Assembly: GCA_004297545.1 (NCBI GenBank)
Contig: SCTB01000006.1
Location: forward strand, 1 to 34,626
Reading direction: 5' to 3'
Length of the DNA: 34,626 nucleotides
From: Alphaproteobacteria bacterium
GTDB taxonomy: Bacteria; Pseudomonadota; Alphaproteobacteria; Micavibrionales; UBA2020
The position numbers were made by a program, and so were the translations under genes. Shown here one piece after another: positions 1-7,492 of the stretch (position 1 is its first letter; the number at the start of each line of letters is the position of its first letter). The notes under the pieces are model-generated. The model was not told the origin of the DNA, searched no databases, and saw only the letters and a program-made list of their open reading frames with translations.

Positions 1-455
1 CTCTTCTTTCTTGTTTTACCCTCAAGGAACACTGGTGGACCTTGCTGGCAATGCCCTTTCGGACTCGCGATTTAAGTCGCGTTCTTATAGGGCTCATACT
101 TTAGATTTACCATACAATTCAGCTTAAGAAAGTCAACTGTATAGAGACCAGCGGAAGTAACAGGGCTTGTTCCTTGGCGGGTTCCGTAGCTGAAAGTTGG
201 GCTCTCAGAGCCCTTCAACCGAGCCAATGAATAGCCGAAGCGTTTCAATTCGGGAGTGATAATTCGCAGTATGGTATTTAACCACACTACACAAACTCGA
301 ATTGAAGAACGAGCAAATATTGATCCCCTACTTTTCCGCTCAGGCTTTTGCAATTGCCACTTTTTTAAAAGTAGTTTACATTTTGCCGGTGAATAAATAG
401 ACGGATAATGAATATGCTGTCTGCAGAGGCAGAAACTGAAAGGTAGTGACGAAGG
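1..455. other. Intergenic region, AT-rich, no supported gene
   Basis: This stretch has no coding region I can support. A long open frame runs on the minus strand through 72-572, but it overlaps the better supported exported protein at 456, has no recognisable domain and no ribosome binding site. The only recognisable content is a tRNA-Leu-like fragment at about 33-82. Base composition is lower in GC than the housekeeping genes to the right. Confidence 0.5.
33..82 (-). pseudogene. tRNA-Leu-like fragment (decayed)
   Basis: Read on the minus strand, this contains an anticodon-arm-like hairpin CGCGACTTAAATCGCG with a TAA anticodon position, then a variable-arm-like segment, and it ends in GGTCCACCA. 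Over about 30 bases from the anticodon arm it matches the intact tRNA-Leu(UAA) at 1673-1759 at roughly 25 positions, counted by eye. There is no D arm and no T loop, so it cannot fold as a working tRNA. It lies in the same orientation as the intact gene and downstream of it, as a duplicated 3' tRNA segment left by an integrated element would. Chance similarity cannot be excluded. Confidence 0.35.
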
Positions 456-890
456 ATGCCCAAAATATTTTTTATGCTTCTTTTTGCAGCGCTTCTTTTT
501 GCACCTGAAGCATCCAGAGCCGATACGCCATCGCTGACGCCTGAGATGCCCTCGCTGAAGCCCGCACTGCAAGTTTACCCCTCACCGGTGCCTCAAAAAA
601 CGGAACCCGCTGCAGCCCATGCCACCGAGGAAAGTCTTTCCCTTGCGGGAAAGCTGGAGGGTGGGATCGTGTCGATTGGCGGTGAAAACACAGGATGGTT
701 GCTCCATAAATATCAGGACGGAACGGAAATTGGGACCGTCGAAATTGATCTGGGCTCCTTTGCCAGCCAGGCACGCGACGGAGAAACCGTCAGCGTTACA
801 GGCCAGATGACGACGCACCATTACGTTGAACGCGGAGATGTCACTATTTTCGTTGTGTCACGGCTCACCGAAGTAAAACCCGAAAAATAG
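456..890 (+). CDS. Small exported protein, possible OB-fold-like domain
   Basis: This 144-residue protein begins with a clear signal peptide: MPK, then a hydrophobic run, then an ASRA|D cleavage site near residue 22. A Pro- and Ala-rich linker follows to about residue 60. The rest is a compact beta-rich segment starting LAGKLEGGIVSIGGENTGW and containing VSVTGQ and VERGDVTIFVV, which reads like a small barrel or OB-fold. I do not recognise the family by name. The protein should act in the periplasm. A GAAGG directly abuts the start and an AGG lies about 12 bases upstream, so the ribosome site is weak. It sits 83 bases before another exported protein in the same direction, and the pair may be co-transcribed. 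Confidence 0.65.
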   Translation: MPKIFFMLLFAALLFAPEASRADTPSLTPEMPSLKPALQVYPSPVPQKTEPAAAHATEESLSLAGKLEGGIVSIGGENTGWLLHKYQDGTEIGTVEIDLGSFASQARDGETVSVTGQMTTHHYVERGDVTIFVVSRLTEVKPEK

Positions 891-973
891 GAAGCTTCAT
901 GTAAGCCTGACGCATTTTTCTTTTCCATACTAATTTCAATCATCTTTCATCAGCTCTTCGCGAATTTTTTATC

Positions 974-1462
974 ATGAAAAAATTGCTCATTGCAGTTGTG
1001 TTTCTTTCAATCTTGCAGGCTGTCATGATCTGGCCGGTCGGATTGAGTTACGCTCAACCTGTCCCCGCAACGGATACTCCCCCTGGCGTGCCGGATAATT
1101 TGCAGCATGTTCTCAAGTTAATGAATGAGGCGCTTTCGCCTCCTGTCGTCGAGCTGCCTGAGAAAAGTAAAATTCCCGTCCTGTCTGACCAGGATCTTCT
1201 GAACTTTGCAGCGAAGGCGTACAACTGGAACAAAGGTTACAACAAAGTTGTTCTTCTCGGGCTACACTATGGAATCCCCGTGGTCGTCTGGTATCAATGC
1301 AGCGACCTGTGCCCGCAAATGGCGGCGCGATACATATATTACCAGCTGCCAAAGGGGATGGAATGCGCGGCCGCCGGTGGAGAAGAGGGCATCGGGCATA
1401 CAGCCCTGCCGGCAGAGACGATCACCCGGTTCTGCGAACCTAGCGTCCTGCATGCAAAATAA
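974..1462 (+). CDS. Exported protein of unknown function
   Basis: This 162-residue protein has an N-terminal signal peptide (MKKLLIAVVFLSILQAV, with a likely cut after SYA near residue 27). No known domain is recognisable. The mature part contains a hydrophobic beta-like stretch (KVVLLGLHYGIPVVVWYQC) and four cysteines, two of them in a CSDLC pair, which could form disulfides in the periplasm. The start is supported by the signal peptide; there is no strong Shine-Dalgarno sequence. It follows the exported protein at 456-890 and precedes the tRNA-Leu on the opposite strand. Together they may be cargo of a small tRNA-associated island. Confidence 0.6.
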   Translation: MKKLLIAVVFLSILQAVMIWPVGLSYAQPVPATDTPPGVPDNLQHVLKLMNEALSPPVVELPEKSKIPVLSDQDLLNFAAKAYNWNKGYNKVVLLGLHYGIPVVVWYQCSDLCPQMAARYIYYQLPKGMECAAAGGEEGIGHTALPAETITRFCEPSVLHAK

Positions 1463-1672
1463 AGGCTTCAAGTGCTAAGGTGAACATATACTGACGGCGA
1501 TTAGCATATCGATGCCAGCGGGAAAATACGCGCTTGATATACAAAACTTCTGCCGAATACTGTGTAAAAAGTGTGTAAGTCCCGTGACGTCGAAACCGTT
1601 GTAAAAGCGGGCATCAGAAAGCCAAAAATCGCGTGCGGTTTCTAAATAGCTCCTGAAATGCTTGGAAAGTAT

Positions 1673-1759
1673 TGGTGGCCCTGGCCGGAATCGAACCGGC
1701 ACGCCCTTGCGGGCTCACGATTTTAAGTCGTGTGCGTCTACCAATTCCGCCACAGGGCC
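1673..1759 (-). tRNA. tRNA-Leu (anticodon UAA)
   Basis: On the minus strand this folds as a class II tRNA. The 5' acceptor GGCCCTG pairs with CAGGGCC. The D arm GCGGAATTGGTAGACGC is typical of bacterial tRNA-Leu. The anticodon stem CACGA/TCGTG encloses the loop CTTAAAA, giving anticodon TAA. The variable arm GAGCCCGCAAGGGC is long, and the T arm GCCGG-TTCGATT-CCGGC is canonical. The 3' CCA is encoded (plus-strand TGG at 1673-1675). It reads UUA and UUG codons. Confidence 0.97.
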
Positions 1760-1806
1760 GACTTGTTTATCAATGGCTTAAGCTATATCCGGTTTGGGAT
1801 TTTGCG

Positions 1807-2049
1807 TCAAGGCAAGGGAGGTTTGGCGGGGGGCTTGCTCTTCTGCTTGCTCCACGCCTCGAACATGCCGACCGTCCAGCACACCGGGCATCCGCGCAGG
1901 GGAATGACGGCAAGCGCCACGAGCGCAAGCGACGCATAAAAATGGCTTGTGAACAGAAGGGCCGCGGGGATGAGAAGGCAAATGCCAATGGCGCCGCGGA
2001 CAAGCTGCGCCTTGACGAGATTGCACGATGACCGGTTCTTTTCTTCCAT
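1807..2049 (-). CDS. DUF2892 (YgaP-like) small inner-membrane protein
   Basis: This 80-residue protein starts with a short polar segment, followed by two hydrophobic stretches (LVRGAIGICLLIPAALLF and FYASLALVALAVIPL) that form a membrane hairpin. The hairpin ends in GCPVCW, then a basic, proline-rich tail. That pattern matches the YgaP-type DUF2892 family, whose members share two membrane helices closing on a Cys-containing GFCPLY-like motif. The biological role of the family is poorly defined; in YgaP the membrane part accompanies a rhodanese domain, absent here. Overlapping frames on both strands code for arginine- or cysteine-rich nonsense and were not preferred. It is transcribed away from uvrC. 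Confidence 0.65.
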   Translation of the reverse strand: MEEKNRSSCNLVKAQLVRGAIGICLLIPAALLFTSHFYASLALVALAVIPLRGCPVCWTVGMFEAWSKQKSKPPAKPPLP

Positions 2050-2199
2050 GCATTCTATTTCGCTCCAGCCCCCTCTCTGGTTACAAGGTCAGGCCACAGC
2101 TGATTTTATCAAATAATCTCAATGGAATAGACGGCGCTAACGGCGGCTTTCCCGTTTCGCGGCCAGGCCCTATATTGTTGTAGCACAAAGGGACAGGGC

Positions 2200-4056
2200 A
2201 TGACGTCATTACGGCAGACAGGCGCAGGGATTATCCTGGAATTCGTGAAGACGCTTCCGGGCATGCCGGGCGTTTACCGCATGGTGAGCGCGCAGGGCGA
2301 TGTTTTATATGTCGGCAAGGCCAAGCACCTTAAAAAGCGCGTGACCGCCTATACCCAGCCGGACAAGCACCCTGTCCGCATCCAGCGCATGATCGCGGCG
2401 ACGGCGACGATGGAATTCATTACGACCCATACCGAGGCCGAGGCGCTGCTTTTGGAAGCGAACCTGATCCGCAAGCTCAAGCCCCGCTATAACATTCTGC
2501 TTCGGGACGACAAGTCCTTCCCCTATATCCTGATTACGGGCGACCACGATTACCCGCAGGTGACCAAGCACAGGGGCGCGAAGGACCACAAGGGCGAGTA
2601 TTTCGGGCCCTTTGCGTCGGGCTATGCGGTGAATGAGACGCTGGCGGTGCTGCAGCGCGCGTTCCAGCTGCGCAACTGTTCCGACAGCATCTTCGCCATG
2701 CGCACGCGGCCCTGCCTGCAGTTCCAGATAAAACGCTGCACCGCCCCCTGCGTGGCCCGCGTCACGCATGAGCAATATCTTGCGCAAGTCGATATGGCGC
2801 GGCAGTTCCTGCAGGGCAAAAGCCGCAAAATTCAGGAGAAATTCGCGGAGGAGATGCAGAAGGCCAGCGAGGCTCTCGATTTCGAGACCGCCGCCGCCTA
2901 CCGCGACCGCATCCGGGCGCTGACGCAGATACAGCAGCACCAGGTTGTCAATGTGGAGGGCATCGGCGATGCCGATTTCCACGTGCTCTATCAGGACAAG
3001 GGGCAGACCTGCATCCAGGTGTTCTTTTTCCGCGCCGGGCAGAATTTCGGCAACCGGGCCTATTTCCCGCGCCACGAGAAGGACGAAACGCCCGAAGACA
3101 TCCTTTCCGCCTTTATCGCCCAGTTCTACGCCAACAAGCCGGTGCCGAAGGAAATCGTCGTCAGCCATGCCGTCACAGGCAAGGGCGTGATCGAGGAGGC
3201 CCTGCGCATCAAGTCAGAGCAAAAGGTCACCATTATTAACCCGTCGCGCGGGCCGAAGCGCGAGCTGGTCAAAATGGCCGTGAAGAACGCGAAGGAGGCG
3301 CTTGCGCGGCGCATCGCGACGGAAGCCTCGCAGGAGCAGATATTCGAAAAGCTGGCAGAAGTCTTCGGGCTCGACGGCACGCCGGAGCGTATCGAAGTCT
3401 ACGACAACAGCCATATCGGCGGCACGAATGCGACGGGCGCGATGGTGGTCGCGACGCCGGAAGGCTTCCAGAAAAATTCCTACCGCAAGTTCAACATCAA
3501 GGGCGACGTGCAGCCCGGCGACGATTACGGCATGATGCGCGAAGTCCTCTCGCGCCGATTCCAGACGCTCTTGAAAAACGAAAGCGGCGACAGCTACGGC
3601 CAGTGGCCGGACCTCATGCTGATCGACGGCGGACAGGGACAGCTGAATGCGGCGCTGAAAGTGATGGCGGATCTTGGCATTGCCGAGGTGCCCGTCGCGG
3701 CCATCGCCAAGGGGCCCGACCGCAACGCCGGGCGCGAGCGGTTTTTCATGCCGGGGCGCGAGCCCTTCTCGCTCGAATCGGGCGATCCCATCCTCTATTT
3801 TTTGCAACGTGTCCGGGACGAGGCGCACCGATTCGCCATAACAACGCACCGCGCCAAGCGCTCGAAAGCGCTGGTATTAAATCCACTCGACGAAATCCCC
3901 GGCATCGGCGGCAAACGCAAAAAGGCGCTGCTGATGCACTTCGGCTCTGCGAAAGCAGTTGCGGAGGCGGGGGTGGCTGATTTACAAAAGGTAGCCGGGA
4001 TTTCGAAGGCCGTGGCCGAGAAAATCTACGGTTTCTTTCACGACAAAGACGGTTAG
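2200..4056 (+). CDS. uvrC: UvrABC system protein C (excinuclease subunit)
   Basis: UvrC makes both incisions around a DNA lesion during nucleotide excision repair, after recruitment by UvrB. The 618-residue length is normal for the family. Domains are visible in order. An N-terminal GIY-YIG nuclease has GVY at 24-26, YVGK at 37-40 and the EALLLEANLI helix near 81-90. A UVR helical hairpin lies at about 205-242 (ASEALDFETAAAYRDRI). The RNase H-like nuclease core contains VYDNSHIGGTNATGAMV near residue 400 and LMLIDGGQGQLNAA near 475. C-terminal helix-hairpin-helix repeats begin IPGIGGKRKKALL. A purine-rich AAAGGGACAGGG precedes the ATG. pgsA follows after 3 bases, an alphaproteobacterial arrangement. 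Confidence 0.98.
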   Translation: MTSLRQTGAGIILEFVKTLPGMPGVYRMVSAQGDVLYVGKAKHLKKRVTAYTQPDKHPVRIQRMIAATATMEFITTHTEAEALLLEANLIRKLKPRYNILLRDDKSFPYILITGDHDYPQVTKHRGAKDHKGEYFGPFASGYAVNETLAVLQRAFQLRNCSDSIFAMRTRPCLQFQIKRCTAPCVARVTHEQYLAQVDMARQFLQGKSRKIQEKFAEEMQKASEALDFETAAAYRDRIRALTQIQQHQVVNVEGIGDADFHVLYQDKGQTCIQVFFFRAGQNFGNRAYFPRHEKDETPEDILSAFIAQFYANKPVPKEIVVSHAVTGKGVIEEALRIKSEQKVTIINPSRGPKRELVKMAVKNAKEALARRIATEASQEQIFEKLAEVFGLDGTPERIEVYDNSHIGGTNATGAMVVATPEGFQKNSYRKFNIKGDVQPGDDYGMMREVLSRRFQTLLKNESGDSYGQWPDLMLIDGGQGQLNAALKVMADLGIAEVPVAAIAKGPDRNAGRERFFMPGREPFSLESGDPILYFLQRVRDEAHRFAITTHRAKRSKALVLNPLDEIPGIGGKRKKALLMHFGSAKAVAEAGVADLQKVAGISKAVAEKIYGFFHDKDG

Positions 4057-4059
4057 GCC

Positions 4060-4674
4060 ATGCAGTTCCCCAAAGGCGTTTTCAGCATACCGAATTTGCT
4101 TTGCTACTTCCGGGTGGCATACCTGCCCGTGATGGTGCTGTTGTTCCACCTCGATTACGTGGGCCGCGCCGAGCATACCACCTGGCCCGCCTGGACGAAC
4201 GTCGCGCTCTATACCTTGGCCGGCCTCACCGATTTCCTCGACGGCATCATCGCAAGGTGGCTGAAGCAGGAAACGCTGCTCGGCAAGTTCCTCGACTCCT
4301 CGACCGACAAGCTGGTGGTGAGCGTCTCGCTCATCTGCCTCGTCGCCTACCAGCAGCTGCAGGGCATCTGGATGGTCATGGTCATCATCATCGTCTCGCG
4401 CGAAATCCTCATCGCGGGCGTGCGCGAGTTCATGGCGCTTTACAACGTCGTCGTCAAAATTTCCTGGATCGGCAAGTGGAAGCTGACCATCCAGATGCTC
4501 TTTATCGGCTTCCTCATCGCCGGCGAATACGGCGAAGACCTTGTGCCCCATGCCGTCGTTATCGGCCGCGCGGGCTTCGTGCTTGCTACCGCCATGACCA
4601 TCTGGTCCGGCTGGGACTATATGCGCGAAGCCTGGAAAACCATCCAGCGGCTGGAGGCGGAGGGGAAGGTTTGA
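4060..4674 (+). CDS. pgsA: CDP-diacylglycerol--glycerol-3-phosphate 3-phosphatidyltransferase
   Basis: This integral membrane enzyme condenses CDP-diacylglycerol with glycerol-3-phosphate to give phosphatidylglycerophosphate, the first committed step to phosphatidylglycerol and cardiolipin. The CDP-alcohol phosphatidyltransferase signature is complete: D58, D61-G62, A65-R66, G75, D79 and D83, with the usual spacing. About five hydrophobic segments cover the 204 residues, a normal length. The N-terminal SIPNLLCYFRV is also typical. It starts 3 bases after the uvrC stop, so the two are very likely translated from one transcript. A divergent copy of its last codons occurs again near 5240-5335. 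Confidence 0.96.
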   Translation: MQFPKGVFSIPNLLCYFRVAYLPVMVLLFHLDYVGRAEHTTWPAWTNVALYTLAGLTDFLDGIIARWLKQETLLGKFLDSSTDKLVVSVSLICLVAYQQLQGIWMVMVIIIVSREILIAGVREFMALYNVVVKISWIGKWKLTIQMLFIGFLIAGEYGEDLVPHAVVIGRAGFVLATAMTIWSGWDYMREAWKTIQRLEAEGKV

Positions 4675-4871
4675 CTCTTCTCTTCCTCCTTGGGGGAAGA
4701 TCAAAGGCCCTTGCCGGGGTCGTTGACGGCGCTCCGTGCAAAAAGAGCTTTTGCCGGACGAAGTACCCCCAACCTTCCCATCGCACAGGAAAGAAAATCC
4801 CCTCTCCCGCCCTGGGGGAATTGTTTTTCGATTTTTGAAAAATTTTCCTCCCCGCTCAGCCGGGCGGGGAG
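4675..4871. repeat. Hairpin-bearing intergenic repeat-like segment downstream of pgsA
   Basis: This non-coding stretch carries short GC-rich palindromes. The clearest is CTCCCCGC-TCAGCCGG-GCGGGGAG at 4848-4871, an 8-bp stem with an 8-base loop. An AT-rich segment (about 4824-4846) sits beside it. The make-up resembles dispersed intergenic elements of alphaproteobacteria. I cannot show other copies within the window, so calling it a repeat family member is an inference from style. It may also end the uvrC-pgsA transcript. Confidence 0.4.
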
Positions 4872-5133
4872 ACAGGGGCATCCTTGCGGCGGCATCGCAG
4901 GCACGGATGACGAAACGCGCATATTCCAGCCCCGCCCGCAACTGCCTTAAAAGCAGCCGCTTTCTCCTCCGCTCGGCCTTGGCCTCGGCCGTATAGCGGC
5001 CGGATTTGATGGCGTTGCGGTTGCCTCGCGGCGCCCCGCGCCGCCGGTTTGTTTCTGACGCCCCGCGCCGAAGGTTTTGTTTCAGGTTGACGCGCCCCTG
5101 CGAAGGGGTGGCCGGGTCGGGGATTGCGGTCAT
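4872..5133 (-). CDS. Short GAPRGNRNA-type protein, 3' end unresolved
   Basis: A minus-strand frame starts MTAIPDPATPSQGRV at 5133 and carries GAPRGNRNAIKSGRYTAEA followed by a basic helix rich in AERRRKR and LLRQLRAG. I recall this motif from small alphaproteobacterial hypothetical proteins; their function is unknown. The start is well supported: AGGAAAGGAA lies 7 bases upstream and a good sigma70-like promoter sits at 5157-5185. The oddity is the end. The frame stays open through the hairpin segment and antisense to all of pgsA, stopping only at 3982. The part after about residue 87 reads like translated non-coding DNA, so the natural stop was probably lost when the repeat arrived. The boundary given is the edge of that repeat. 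Confidence 0.4.
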
Positions 5134-5156
5134 CGGCAATTTCCTTTCCTGAAACC

Positions 5157-5185
5157 ATTGTATCAAATAATTGTGATTTTCGCAA
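5157..5185 (-). promoter_or_regulatory. Sigma70-like promoter for the short gene starting at 5133
   Basis: On the minus strand a -35-like TTGCGA (5180-5185) is followed by a 17-base spacer and a -10-like TACAAT (5157-5162). The surrounding sequence is very AT-rich. Transcription would begin about 20 bases before the ATG at 5133, leaving a short leader holding the AGGAAAGGAA ribosome site. Confidence 0.5.
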
Positions 5186-5239
5186 TTATAATTATTAAAA
5201 ACGCAATATAATTGCTTTCCCGGTTCTGGAAGGAAACGC

Positions 5240-5335
5240 ACGCACCGCCGCCTTTATCCTCACTGTCTGGCCCCGCTGGGATTATATGCGCGAAGCCTGA
5301 TAATCCAGCGGCTGGAGGCGGAGGAGAAGGTTTAG
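5240..5335 (+). pseudogene. pgsA: Fossil copy of the pgsA 3' end
   Basis: The stretch near 5265-5335 repeats the end of pgsA (about 4603-4674). Shared runs include TATATGCGCGAAGCCTG and ATCCAGCGGCTGGAGGCGGA, ending GAAGGTTTAG against GAAGGTTTGA in the gene. Translated, it gives TVWPRWDYMREA and then a stop, against TIWSGWDYMREAW in pgsA. A 4-base deletion after GAAGCCTG breaks the frame. Third-position changes such as GAT for GAC suggest it diverged as a coding sequence before decay. It could be the tail of an older pgsA cut off by insertion of 4675-5239, or a relict of a replaced homologue. Confidence 0.75.
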
Positions 5336-6012
5336 TTGCTGTCTGTTCCCAGCAAGAAGGACTTATAGTCCTTCCACGTTAGACTCTCAGTTCCCCACCC
5401 ACCGCCACATATCATCAGGCCTCTTTTAGCCGCTTCTGCCTGGTGCTTCGCAAACTTCTCATACCCGTCAGCGACTATATGTTGAGCCATGACGCCTTTG
5501 GCAGCCCACAAAAAAAGTGCGGCTCCAGAGAAAATGGTGCAAAGAACCAACCGAGTAGAGAAGCTCGCTAACTTGCCCCCTCTTCTGGCTTTCCAAAAGA
5601 GAAATGGCAGGAAAATGTAAACTGGAAAAACACTTAACGTAAACAGCGCAACAAAACGAGGGTTACTGATTGGCATAAAATTGAGGACAACTGGCAAGAA
5701 AAAGCTTATACACAAAAATGCAAGTGCGCATAGAGAAGCTTTTTCTATGTGTTTATCTGTCACCGGAGAACTCTTGTCTAAGCTAGGAAAATCTATACTT
5801 CGACGTTCCCGAGCCCGACCCCAAAAATAAATCAAGCCGACACCCGCAAAAGAAATCATGCTGACATAGAATAACGTCAATGGCACAAGACCTTGGTTTG
5901 ATTCATCTGAAAAAAAATGAATTTTTAAAACCCGGCTTGATATAATAACTCCACCAGCGATAGCTAAAATCGCCGTTAGATAATAAATCCATAGATTTTC
6001 CTGCTTCTTCAT
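5332..6012 (-). CDS. Multi-pass membrane protein of unknown function
   Basis: This 226-residue protein has about five hydrophobic segments: residues 8-28, 42-64, 90-112, 120-140 and 151-175. A soluble C-terminal tail contains two cysteine- and glycine-rich turns (MICGGGWGTESLTWKDY). No family is recognised. Base composition is clearly lower in GC than neighbours, and codon choice differs (many TTT, AAA, TCT), which suggests recent transfer. Its stop codon lies inside the pgsA fossil, so it probably arrived with the same rearrangement. A GAGGA lies about 9 bases before the ATG. Confidence 0.65.
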   Translation of the reverse strand: MKKQENLWIYYLTAILAIAGGVIISSRVLKIHFFSDESNQGLVPLTLFYVSMISFAGVGLIYFWGRARERRSIDFPSLDKSSPVTDKHIEKASLCALAFLCISFFLPVVLNFMPISNPRFVALFTLSVFPVYIFLPFLFWKARRGGKLASFSTRLVLCTIFSGAALFLWAAKGVMAQHIVADGYEKFAKHQAEAAKRGLMICGGGWGTESLTWKDYKSFLLGTDSN

Positions 6013-6082
6013 TTAGAAAAATCCTCAGTTTAAATAAGCGTAGACCGAATTCGTTCTTTTAGGCTAACAGAATTTAATTATG

Positions 6083-7009
6083 TCACGATACTGCCGCACT
6101 CTCCGGCACTTCGACGATCTTCGGCTTGCGGCGTGCTTCGGTGACAAGCAGGTATAACCCCGCCGCGATAATCAGCGCGGCCCCCAGAACGATGCGGTCA
6201 TCAGGGATTTCATTGAACAGGTAATACCCCAACAACGTGCCCCAGATCATCTGCGTGTAATGGTAGGGCGCGACGACCGCGGCTGAGGGCGCGTTCTGGT
6301 AGGCATAGGCAATGCAGGTGACGGAGATGGAACCGAGCGTGCCCATCAGGACGAACAGCCCCCATTCATAGGGCGTCGGCCAGATGAAATGGAAAGGGAG
6401 GAACGGCAGCGCCACAATAGTGGACACAAGCGAACCCATTGTAATAATCATCGTGCGGCTTTCTTTCGGCCCCAGCCGGCGCATGACGATCAGGCTGCAG
6501 GAATAGAAAAAAGCGCCAATCAATATCAGCACGGCCCAGATATTGAACAGCGCGCTTCCCGGGTGGAAGACAAAGGCAATGGTGGCGAAGCCCGCCATGA
6601 TCACGGCCGCGCGATGCGGGTCCAGTTTCTCCTTCAGGAACACCGTCGCCAGCAGCGCCACCCAGAACGGCGACGTGAAGACCAGCGTGTAGAACGTCGT
6701 CAGCTGGATATGCGGGATGGCGAGAATGTTGAGAATGCCGACCGCGCAGGACAGGCAGGCGCGCAGCAGGATGCCTTTCGGGTTATGCATGACGAAGGCT
6801 TTCCTGCCTTCGCGGATCCAGCCCGAGGTCACCATGCAGGCGATAATAATGAGGCAGTTCGTCACGATAATCTGCGAGAAATGGAACTTCCCCGCCAGCA
6901 TCTTGAGCGCCGCGTCGCCGATGTTGAAGTAACCGTAGGCGATGCAGGTCAGCCCGATGGCAATAAGGGTGTTTTTGCGGGAATCGTCGTGGTGCTTGCG
7001 GGAAGTCAT
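6083..7009 (-). CDS. EamA/DMT-family transporter
   Basis: This 308-residue inner-membrane protein has ten hydrophobic helices arranged as two similar five-helix halves, as in the drug/metabolite transporter superfamily. Recognisable stretches are LTTFYTLVFTSPFWVALLA followed by FLKEKLD at the end of the first half, and PYHYTQMIWGTLLGYYLFNE near the end of the second. Both are typical of EamA repeats. Family members export or import small metabolites; S-adenosylmethionine and riboflavin carriers belong here, and sequence alone does not give the substrate. It starts 24 bases after cdd in the same direction, so it probably belongs to the deoA-cdd transcript. That placement makes a nucleoside-related substrate possible. 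Confidence 0.88.
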   Translation of the reverse strand: MTSRKHHDDSRKNTLIAIGLTCIAYGYFNIGDAALKMLAGKFHFSQIIVTNCLIIIACMVTSGWIREGRKAFVMHNPKGILLRACLSCAVGILNILAIPHIQLTTFYTLVFTSPFWVALLATVFLKEKLDPHRAAVIMAGFATIAFVFHPGSALFNIWAVLILIGAFFYSCSLIVMRRLGPKESRTMIITMGSLVSTIVALPFLPFHFIWPTPYEWGLFVLMGTLGSISVTCIAYAYQNAPSAAVVAPYHYTQMIWGTLLGYYLFNEIPDDRIVLGAALIIAAGLYLLVTEARRKPKIVEVPESAAVS

Positions 7010-7033
7010 TTCAGGCAGTTCTTCTATTCGCCG

Positions 7034-7492
7034 TTATTTGCGTTTTTTCTTGTTTTTTTGTGGTCCGCTGCCGACTTCGGCAAGGTTTTCGGGGCCGAAG
7101 GACCAGGGCAGCAGATCTTCGAGAGTATGCACCTTGCCAAGCCGCCCGTCTTTCCACATCGAATAGATGCGCAGGCCCTTGCCGGCGAATTCGCGGAGGC
7201 GCTGGCGGCAGTCGCCGCAGGGGGTGCAGAGGTATTCCATCGCGGGGCCGATCACGACGATGGCGGAAATCTCGCGTTCTCCCGCCGTCGCCATGGCGGA
7301 AATGGCGGAGGCTTCCGCGCAGACACCCTTGTAATGCGCGATCTCGACATTCGCGCCGGGATAGACCTTGCCGCTGGCCGACACCAGCGCCACGCCGACC
7401 GGGTGGCTGGAATAGGGGCAATAGGCGTTATCACGCGCCTTCTCCGCGATTTTCGTCAGCCGCTTCAGTTCGAGGGCGCTGAGGGCGCTCAT
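7034..7492 (-). CDS. cdd: Cytidine deaminase
   Basis: This enzyme hydrolytically deaminates cytidine and deoxycytidine to the uridine forms in pyrimidine salvage. The 152-residue protein has the zinc site of the family: C58 with catalytic E60 in GVCAEASA, and C92 and C95 in TPCGDCRQ. The N-terminal [12 protein letters not shown] matches the substrate-binding strand, and NVEIAHY the next one. The lysine-rich tail (QKNKKKRK) is unusual. I chose the ATG at 7490-7492, which overlaps the deoA stop in an ATGA junction and implies translational coupling; an upstream in-frame ATG would put the start inside deoA and add 31 unrelated residues. Confidence 0.95.
   Translation of the reverse strand: MSALSALELKRLTKIAEKARDNAYCPYSSHPVGVALVSASGKVYPGANVEIAHYKGVCAEASAISAMATAGEREISAIVVIGPAMEYLCTPCGDCRQRLREFAGKGLRIYSMWKDGRLGKVHTLEDLLPWSFGPENLAEVGSGPQKNKKKRK

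Noticed and set aside
1-180. Two-piece tmRNA or other structured RNA at the left edge
   Set aside because: There is a CCA-like end and some inverted complementarity, but no tag-peptide frame, no T arm and no matching acceptor strand.
72-572. Minus-strand open frame of 166 codons at the left end
   Set aside because: It overlaps the signal-peptide-bearing gene at 456, shows no domain and no ribosome site, and ends in the tRNA-like fragment. A decayed gene cannot be excluded.
2305-3168. Long antisense frame inside uvrC
   Set aside because: It lies fully within uvrC, whose domains are complete, and its sequence is the leucine- and arginine-rich pattern typical of antisense GC-rich DNA.
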